Source: Glandiceps talaboti (taxonomy: Eukaryota; Hemichordata; Enteropneusta; Spengelidae). Taken from it: DNA of 45,000 nt. Positions 31,550 to 45,000 of this stretch are shown here, in pieces. Position 1 is the first letter of the stretch; each line of letters begins with the position of its first letter. The position numbers and the translations under genes are program-made. The notes beneath the pieces were generated by a model. That model worked only from the letters and a program-made list of their open reading frames with translations, made no database searches and was not told where the DNA came from. The DNA lies in NCBI RefSeq assembly GCF_964340395.1, contig NC_135557.1:15027367-15072366 (forward strand), written 5' to 3'.

Positions 31550-32640
31550 ATTATGAACAACCGTACTTTATGTATTCATTAAGGGCAAAAAGTGTTTGGC
31601 AGTCGCAAACGCGGAAATTTATTTTCACCATCCCTAACGGTAAACATGGTAATTTCTGGTTCCTGTTTCAATTTAGTCTGAAAGATCTGAGTTAGACACC
31701 AATATCAAAATGTAATGATTAATGAAGTGTACACATCGATAACTCTTGATCTACCAGACTCACTAATAACAGGTGTTAGACACAATGTAAACAATACCAG
31801 TAATGACAAGGTGTTTGACCCTTTACACTGACAGGATGTCGCACCCCCGTGACACAATACAACCATTTATACAGTTGTGTTTAAATTTACGATAACACGG
31901 TCTACCCTAAGCCGCCAACCCTAAACCGTTTTAAACATTAAAAAGAAAAAAAAATCAGAAATGTCTTTGTATTCTTGACCTTCATGTACGTCTGTTTTCT
32001 ATAACCCAGTGATGCCTGTACAAACTATCACAGATTGGGTATTCAGACCCACATTTTATTGGGCAATATTGTCACGGACGTACCAATATTTGAATATTTA
32101 CAATTTCGACAATGTCGTCATATTGTATTAAATATATATTAAATTCACTTCTCAAATTGAAATAACAGACAAATAGTTTTAACACTCTAGCTGTTATCGG
32201 TTGAATGACGAGATAACTATAAGCATTGATATATTGTGACCAGTTGAGTGTAAAGTAATGTGTTCCCTGTGTGATCGCGTGATCCGGTACGAGTGGAACC
32301 TGTTGTTGCATGCTGTGATAGAGTTAAAAGAAATATTGAGTTATCAGTTTGACCTCTAGTAAAAGGGCGATGACCATTGTCAGTGACTATCATTTTGACC
32401 TTTCATGAAGGAATTCAGTATAATCCTTTCACCTGGAACATTGATCTTGTGAAAACAAAGTAACTCTGAGTTCAAAAGAAAGTCTTGATATTAATTTTCA
32501 CACCTATTCAACAAGAGATAATCCTTTACACCTTCCAAAAATAATGACCAATCATAATTCAATTTTAGAGCATGTGATCCTTTGTAGCCAATGGGATGGA
32601 AGTAGTGTTATTATGGGATGGGGAATGCTATAAGAATGGG
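31550..32640. other. Intergenic, nothing identified
   Basis: No splice-bounded frame, repeat structure or recognisable domain seen on either strand. Confidence 0.45.
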
Positions 32641-32646
32641 TTTTTT

Positions 32647-33640
32647 AGTCCCCGCCGGACGAAGTCCGGGACGGGGACTTCTGGATTGGGTTCCGTCTGT
32701 CCATGCGTCCGTGCATCCGTCCGCAGCTGTTTCTTGGAGATGCCTGGACCGATTTTTTTCAAACTTGGTACAGGGGTAACATACAATGTCATACATATGC
32801 ACGTCAATGTGTTTCTTGCTACGATCCAATATGGCCGCCTAGCAGCCATTTTGTTTGCAAATTTTCCCTGTCTAAAGCCATAACTCAGACATGCTCACAC
32901 AGATCTCATTCAGAGTTGGTATTAGGACAGTGTTCTATGGCATACATGTGCATATTCATTGTTGTCATGATACGATCCAATATGGCCGCCTGGCAGCCAT
33001 TTTGTTTGTGAATTTTCATGTCCAAAGCCATAACTCAGACATGCTTGAACAGATCTCATTCAAAGATGGTATTAGGACAGTGTTCTATGACATACATGTG
33101 CATATTCATTTTCATCGTGATATGATCCAATATGGCTGCCTGGAAGCCATTTTGTTTGCGAATTTTCCATGTCCAAAGCCATAACTCAGACATGCTTGAA
33201 CAGATCTCATTCAAAGTTGGAATTAGGACAGTGTTCTATAACATACATGTGCATGTTCATTGTTGTTGTGATACAATCCAATATGGCCGCCTGGCAGCCA
33301 TTTTGTTTTTGATTTTTCTATGTCCAAAGCCATAACTCAGACATGCTTGAACAGATCTCATTCAAAGTTGGTATTAGGACAGTGTTCTATGACATACATG
33401 TGCATATCCATTTGTTGTCATGATACGATCCAATATGGCCTCCTAGCAGCCATTTTGTTTGTGAATTTTCCATGTCCAAAGCCATAACTCAGACATGCTT
33501 GAACAGATCTCATTCAAAGTTGGTATTAGGACAGTGTTCTATGACATACATGTGCATATCCATTTTCATCATCATACGATCCAATATGGCTGCCTGGCAG
33601 CCATTTTGTTTGCGAATTTTCCATGTCCAACAAGCAGACA
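32647..33640. repeat. 151-bp tandem array (six units) with a palindromic GC-rich head
   Basis: The anchor GATCCAATATGGCCGCCTGG starts at about 32823, 32974, 33124, 33275, 33427 and 33578, a period of 150-152 bp. Units share CATAACTCAGACATGCT and GGACAGTGTTCTATGACATA. The array is preceded by a hairpin, GTCCCCG..CCGGAC-GAA-GTCCGG..CGGGGAC (32648-32678), and a short GTCC-rich stretch. Protein-like frames across it are by-products of the periodicity. Confidence 0.85.
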
Positions 33641-34650
33641 CAACATATCTAAGTCTGTTTGATTTAGGTTCACAAGTGTTGTTGCGTGATCAGAGTAGTG
33701 ATAATTCCTTAAAACCCAATCATAGCGGGGACTATGTCATTGTCAATGACTTGTTAGTTTGTGACTTCAGTTTGGTGACTGGTTTGAGGTGAGAGCTGTC
33801 TTGGCTCTAAATAAAGTTCACAACTCCTTCTCAAGAAGTTCTGCGTGCTTGCCTGTATATCTAGTGAGTGTGTTGTGCTGAGACTTTGGTAATTCGATCT
33901 AAGAGTTAACAAGTGAAGTTGAAGGCAACTATACACGGCCGTATACTAAACTTCGTTACACATACATAGGTAACTAAACATTCCCTGCAACTTTTAGTGT
34001 GAAGTCACCAAACGTGACAATATTTGTCCAAAATGATAGCAATATAGTACAAAACAATCCTATGCACTTATAGAGGGCTGTGTATTCCCAAGGGAGTTAA
34101 GGAACGATAAGCGATCACTATGCATTTTATAATTCCTTGATAGTGACAATGGATGTAGTGTTTACAGTACTCTGGGAATCTTGCTATATACCACCTTCCA
34201 TGTATATTTCATTAAAATTGATGAAACTGGATGCCTTTTTACCACTCTCAGGATATGTGAGATATTATGTATGAATAAAATGGTCATTATTCTGTATTTT
34301 TTTTTACATTGTAATATGAACCAAACAGCGATACTGTACCTCTGGGATCAATAGTACTGAAGACGTTAACGTTGACAAAATAATATGAAGTTAAACAAGG
34401 TATGTATTTATATGAATTGAACTCTTGTCACCTTTTAGAGTTCGTCAATCAATCTAGACATAAATACGTCAACCGATAATTTATTTGGTTTTATTACTTT
34501 AATAGAAAGGTAACTATTTATTAGTGTAGTGTAGTGAGCTTAAGTCAACTTTTAAATCAAAATGACACTCAGTGTGATAGGAGCTTTATGTCAGTCAAAC
34601 GATCAACAACCACATGCACACCAGGTGCAGTCAACGAAGCTGTTATTGCG
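33641..34650. other. Between the 151-bp array and copy B, no gene seen
   Basis: The missing first exon of the sialyltransferase could lie here or further upstream, but no ATG with a phase-0 donor stood out. Confidence 0.4.
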
Positions 34651-34651
34651 A

Positions 34652-35090
34652 CAAGCTGTTCTTACGCAGGTTTACAGTGGGCGGGCATTTTGTTTCCGAT
34701 CGGTAGCGAGAGGGGAGCAAAAAAGGAAGGAATTGTGGCGGGGATGTCCAGAGTTTTATAAAGTGGGAGGGGAAACGCGGAAGTGTGTGGGTGGGGGGAG
34801 GGAGTATTGTAATATTAGTATTGTCCCTAATGCTGCCAATGGAAATCTTCCTGTCGAGCAAGACACAACAAAGTGATAAATTCCCGGGAATAAATGCACG
34901 CCTTGTTACTAATAGGCGAGAAACTCTGGCACAGCCAATTACTCGATCAGGCTGTGTATTTGTGTTTATTGTTAAAATTGGGTGGGCAGTGAGATAGCGG
35001 TCAAGTTGAAACCCAGTGGGAGGGAGTCCGGGCAGATATCCTTCATTACCAGGGCGGGGTATATACGAACAGCTAAACACCACCCCCATA
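34652..35090 (-). repeat. Copy B of the dispersed inverted repeat, beside sialyltransferase exon 1
   Basis: The partner of copy A on the opposite strand. It ends about 60 bp before the exon 1 acceptor and contains GGGCGGGGTATATAC (GC-box plus TATA-like) at 35051-35065. A 148-codon minus-strand frame across it lacks an ATG start and is not recognisable. Confidence 0.65.
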
Positions 35091-35151
35091 AACTTCGCTC
35101 ATATCGGTTTCTTATCAACTTTAATCTAATTTTTCTATTCATTGATTCCAG

Positions 35152-40149
<4,998 letters not shown>

Positions 40150-40267
40150 TTTGCATCAGTCGAATGCATTTTGGACATACATATATGTCTTACATCAATT
40201 GAACATTTAAACCATCACATCACTTTAAACTGTCTTTCTTAACTCTTCATATCAGTGACATAAGCAC

Positions 40268-40277
40268 AATAAATAAA
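40268..40277 (+). terminator. Poly(A) signal of the sialyltransferase gene
   Basis: Two overlapping AATAAA hexamers (AATAAATAAA) lie about 120 nt after the stop codon on the coding strand. Confidence 0.6.
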
Positions 40278-40519
40278 ACTAGTGGGACTCAGGAAACATC
40301 AAGCCAGGGAAAAGAAAATGGTGGCCGTTGTTACTACTGTTACACTTTCAAGACAATCGGTTCAATAAGTCCTTGTTCCATATATGGCATCTCTGATCTT
40401 TCGAATACGACACCATTTTTGCCTTGCGAAGAAGATTGAATGAATGAATGAAGATTGTAGTATGGTGACGACTATCTCTGTGTGTATATATATATATCAT
40501 GTGTTTGTCTGTCTGTCTG

Positions 40520-40529
40520 TCTATATGTC

Positions 40530-40561
<32 letters not shown>

Positions 40562-40687
40562 TGTATGTATGTATGTATGTATGTATGTATGTATGTATGT
40601 ATGTATGTATGTATGTATGTATGTATGTATGTATGTATGCATGCATGCATGCATGTATGCATGTATGTATGTATGTATGTATGTATG

Positions 40688-40718
<31 letters not shown>

Positions 40719-40993
40719 GTCTGTCAGTCTGTATGTATGTATGTATGTATGTATGTATGTATGTATGTATGTATGTATGTATGTATGTATGTATGTATGT
40801 ATGTATGTATGTATGTATGTATTTATGTATGTATGTATGTATGTATGTATGTATGTATGTATGTATGTATGTATGTATGTATGTATGTATGTATGTATGT
40901 ATGTATGTATGTATGTATGTATGTATGTATGTATGTATGTATGTATGTATGTATGTATGTATGTATGTATGTATGTATGTATGTATGTATGTG
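40520..40993. repeat. Giant (GTAT)n array
   Basis: About 470 bp of GTAT/TATG units with a few GCAT and GTCT interruptions, preceded by a short GTCT block. It lies about 370 bp after the sialyltransferase stop. Confidence 0.95.
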
Positions 40994-41203
40994 ACGGAGA
41001 GAAGACAATATCCACTTAGGGCCTATAATAATTGCGCCCTATCACTGACATGGAGGTGGGGGTCAGTTTTAAAAAGCACCACTTATAGTGGCCGGGGGTC
41101 ATTTTGGAAAAACAACAAGATAAGTGTATTTGTCATCCGTGAAATGTCTTTGAACAACTTACTTTATATTGTCAAAATCTTTTACCACAATATCGTACCC
41201 CTT

Positions 41204-41331
<128 letters not shown>

Positions 41332-41339
41332 CGTTTTAT

Positions 41340-42400
41340 TCAATTGTTGCTCTAGATCTCTTTTCAATCTTTAGTTTTCATTTTATTCACCTCACATACA
41401 TTTTTATGCAAATGCCAGTAAAGTTATCAAATGACATAACACAATTATAGTGATAGCAAAGTTATTCCAAAGTTGGCTGGTTAAAGAAGAACAATTTCCA
41501 TTATATATTTTTTTTTTCATTTTAACCAATGAGATACTTCGTGAGAGAACACGTTGCAAAACTGAGATCATCATCGTGTGAGCAACAACTGGTTTGATTG
41601 GTAAGTAAGTTTAATGACATATGGGGACGAAATACAATGTCTGTAGTTGATTACACAGTCTTATTTACCAAGCCTCATCGTTGATGGCGCACTGCATAGT
41701 CAAGCAAGTCAGAGGGTCTGGATGACCAAGACAACAACTGTTATTGTAGAAAGCACTTTTGCGTAGCCTACTGTGTAAATGATAGAATTAAAATAATTGG
41801 AACATGTACAACACACAGTTAATTTTTGTGAAAGTACATCTTACCTTTACCGGCTCCATGTAGCGTAGTATAGCTATTTTGTACTATTTTATTAATTATC
41901 GCAAGAAAAACACATTTTCCACTCATGGCCACTAGATGGCGCTGCTTACTTGGATCCATATCTTAAAATGTTCAACATGGGTCGGTGACTAACTGTGCCA
42001 AGTTTCATTCTTGGAACAAAAAGTGTACATTATTCTGGTTAGCTGCTGCACTATTTCTGTGACCGATCCACTCCCAGGGTGAGTGGGTTTTTACACTAAC
42101 AAAATTTATGAAATGTTACATTTCATCTCACTGTGAACACAAATAAAGTTATGTGTTTGAATTAATCTACCTTATTTCATCAGACAGTGATTTTGATTTA
42201 CGTTCACAGTGAGATGAAATTGTATCGCCACGGTGTTATCATTATCGGTATTTTGTATTATGCAATCTGTAAAAAAAGAAAAAGACAATTGTGTGATGCC
42301 TTATTGAAACTCTATAGTCACTTCGCTTTGGTTGTAGTGTTTAATGGTACCATTCGACCTTTTGCGATCGTCCCTTACTAACCTTTTGTAGAACTCTTTC
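41340..42400. other. Intergenic, no gene seen
   Basis: A stretch at 41925-42010 (CACTAGATGGCGCTGC; CCAAGTTTCATTCTTGG) has the look of a dispersed repeat. A 64-codon frame at 42187-42381 has no supporting features. Confidence 0.4.
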
Positions 42401-42406
42401 CTGTTT

Positions 42407-42892
<486 letters not shown>

Positions 42893-43213
42893 GTATGAAC
42901 CAGTTAAATTTAAACTGGAGACCAGATAGTCGAGTAGTAAACGGTGAGGGCTCTGTCAAGGGAAAGGTAGAGGGTTATCAACACCTTGTGAATAGCCTTG
43001 TTTGCATGTACGCTTTATAAAACCAAACATCTTAGAAACAATATGATATGATAATATAAAAAATATAATATGAGAGCTTTAATTGGGCTTACAGCTCAAC
43101 ACACCATTTAACTATTTCACCTTATTTGTACTCCCTGTTAGACAACAATATTGTGTGTAGTTTCTATCATTACTTTAACAGAAGACAGAATACTCAATTA
43201 TTGTATCATTATA

Positions 43214-43538
43214 CGATGAGGATTTGGTAGTTAGATTAGATTTTTAATTTATATTAAAAAAATGTATTGTGGCTTCCTTCTTGAAAGCTAAATGTGAAAC
43301 AGCATATGCCAAATCCTTGTTTGTACAATAAATGGCAAAAGCTTAATAAATGATACTGTGTAAAATGTTTGTTATTGTACATACAATGACAAACATTTTA
43401 CACATACATTAGCATTTTGCAATGTATTGAATTACGAACACAGACACTGTCAATGTTTTTAACATTAATTTTTAAAGCAGGAAGCCATGATAAAAAAAAT
43501 CTAAATTAAAAATCCAAAATAAATATCCAATCCTCATT
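43214..43538. mobile_element. Foldback element with a central near-perfect hairpin
   Basis: The outer arms are complementary (ATGAGGATTTGGTAG...TTTTTAATTTA at the left; its inverse near 43500-43538). The centre, 43357-43404, folds as TGTGTAAAATGTTTGTTATT against its complement with one mismatch and a short loop. It looks like a non-autonomous foldback transposon. Confidence 0.6.
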
Positions 43539-43792
43539 CATATGGTCACTTTACGACTGATGAATATTAGTTTGGGTAATTACGCATAAAACAATATCCG
43601 AAACGAATTAATAATTAAGGTAATATTATTTTTCAATTTCCTCATAATTGATGAATAAATGTTGTTTTCTAGATGACAATCCATCAAACAACATCCGGGA
43701 CCATGACATTATGACATCACAGATTAAGATAGACGTACACTCTGTCTTACCGATGAATCAAAAGTGTCTTACAATGTATTTCTTAACCTATT

Positions 43793-43883
43793 TCATTGGT
43801 TGACTGATTCAGTGTCTCTTAACTCATTGTCGGCATCATCCGAAGATGTGTCAAACACGCGTACCATTGGTAAACAGTCACAG
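43793..43883 (-). CDS. Unassigned terminal-exon-like frame with acidic tail
   Basis: After the minus-strand acceptor cgttgtag, the frame reads CDCLPMVRVFDTSSDDADNE, ending in ELRDTESVNQ and TGA. It resembles the acidic cytoplasmic tail of a membrane protein. It overlaps an equally speculative plus-strand frame (43672-43801), so at most one is real. Confidence 0.2.
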
Positions 43884-43899
43884 CTACAACGTATAAGCA

Positions 43900-44600
43900 A
43901 ATTGGGAACAAGTGTTTTATAACACGTCACATTCACATGCAATTATGTTTTCCAGAGTCAAAAGAAATAACGAATAGGACTCTTGTGCTATCAAAATAGT
44001 GCCCTAGGGAAAAGACGCCAATATTGGCCCTATATGCAAATTGAGCTCACTGGTACATACCAAATAACACGCCTATAAGCCATTCACTCAAGGCTGTATG
44101 AAAAATATGTTATAACCATTGATAGTTAATGGATCTTAAATGTTCATCGGGCAGTGATGACAGCCACACAACAAAATAATTGACAAACTATTGTTACTGT
44201 AATTTCACTCTTTATTGCATTGATATTTGTTGAGTTGCATTGCTATGTTGTAACTTTGCTTACAATCACTAAATTTAACTTCATTGTATAGTCAACGTTA
44301 TCATACACCCGTCAATAAATATAACTTCTGTAATTTTTTCCGTCCCACCAAAACCATGGAACAAAGTGGCTATAGCTGCATTGGTATGTTGCATACTTAA
44401 TGAAACGCATTGAATAAAATAGTCATTTTATGCATTAAACTGTTGCATTTCGAAAATCACTGGATACAATGTCTATGTATGCTTTTGTAAACCAAATTAT
44501 TTCTGCATCACACGGTTTCATTTACTATGAACAATTAAATGATTGACCCATTTTTACATTGCAAAGTTGAAAATCTGTAAATTGTCATTTTTTTCATCAC
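43900..44600. other. Intergenic, no gene seen
   Basis: AT-rich DNA. A Kozak-like ccATGG followed by ten codons and a gtatgt donor (44355-44385) was seen but is too short to support. Confidence 0.4.
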
Positions 44601-44609
44601 ACTGTTACT

Positions 44610-45000
44610 TTTCCGATGAAAATTTATTTCTGCATTGTATTGTTGTAATATCATCATATGTTCATTTCTGGATTGTTTTAATTCTAATGATTGTCATTAC
44701 GTGAATGACATTTTCATTTCTGTTGTTGTAATATCATTGAAGGAGTGTTCATTTCTGCATTGTTATAGCATCACTGAAAGAATGTTCATTTCTGCACTGT
44801 TGTAATATCACTGAAAGAATGTTCATTATGTTCATTTCTGCATTGTTGTGGCATCACTGAATTGAAAAAATGTTCATTTCTGCATTGTTGTAATTATAAT
44901 GACTATCATTGAATGAATGTTCATGTCTTTTGTAATATCATCGAATGAATGTTCATTTTGCGTAGTTGTAATATCAGTGAATGAATGTTAATTTCATAAT
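44610..45000. repeat. Tandem repeat running off the window end, unit about 45 bp
   Basis: Variants of GAATGTTCATTTCTGCATTG followed by TTGTAATATCACTGAAA repeat about eight times up to the last base of the window. Confidence 0.75.

Noticed and set aside
32596-33335. Several plus-strand frames with repeated IQYGRLAAILF motifs
   Set aside because: The peptide repetition simply mirrors the 151-bp tandem array; different units fall in different frames.
34643-35089. 148-codon minus-strand frame next to sialyltransferase exon 1
   Set aside because: No ATG start and no family signature, and it coincides with a dispersed inverted repeat.
43672-43801. Plus-strand exon-like frame after ttgttttctag reading DDNPSNNIRDHDIM...
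   Set aside because: Phase-compatible with sialyltransferase exon 5, but it would remove half of motif S. No family resemblance, and it overlaps a competing minus-strand frame.
44355-44385. ccATGG start with ten codons and a gtatgt donor
   Set aside because: Too short, and no downstream exon is within the window.

Overview
The window is a piece of an AT-rich animal nuclear genome. Genes are split by GT-AG introns, intergenic space is large, and tetranucleotide microsatellites and decayed transposons are abundant. The gene content is a somatomedin-B/Methuselah-like GPCR, an alpha-2,8-sialyltransferase and a resistin-like secreted peptide, together with L2/CR1-type LINE debris. This points to a marine invertebrate, more likely a deuterostome (echinoderm, hemichordate or cephalochordate grade) than a protostome. 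The species cannot be named from the sequence.

Layout. (1) 1331-8928, + strand: a two-exon receptor gene of about 964 aa. A signal peptide and somatomedin-B domain are in exon 1. After a 4.7 kb intron, one 2.35 kb exon carries the rest of the ectodomain and all seven membrane helices. (2) 9-19 kb: no confident host gene. It holds a diverged tandem repeat, a tRNA-derived SINE fragment, a frameshifted gag fragment (- strand), two LINE reverse-transcriptase tails and an orphan copy of a resistin-like exon. (3) 19394-21349, - strand: a three-exon gene for a 106-aa secreted protein whose cysteine spacing is nearly that of the vertebrate resistin/FIZZ family. (4) 21.4-35 kb: mostly repeats, MITEs, a 151-bp tandem array and small coding-like scraps. 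(5) 35152-40149, + strand: a six-exon ST8Sia-type sialyltransferase (GT29). All sialylmotifs can be read across phase-consistent splice sites. The exon with the start codon was not found. (6) 40.2-45 kb: giant (GTAT)n and (TA)n arrays, a MITE, a foldback element and a terminal tandem repeat.

The three host genes do not form one evident pathway. All three products enter the secretory route: a plasma-membrane receptor, a Golgi glycosyltransferase and a secreted cysteine-rich peptide. The two multi-exon genes most worth attention (resistin-like and sialyltransferase) are built from short exons and only appear after splicing the frames by eye. The sialyltransferase also has a 138-bp (TC)n microsatellite as the polypyrimidine tract of its last exon.
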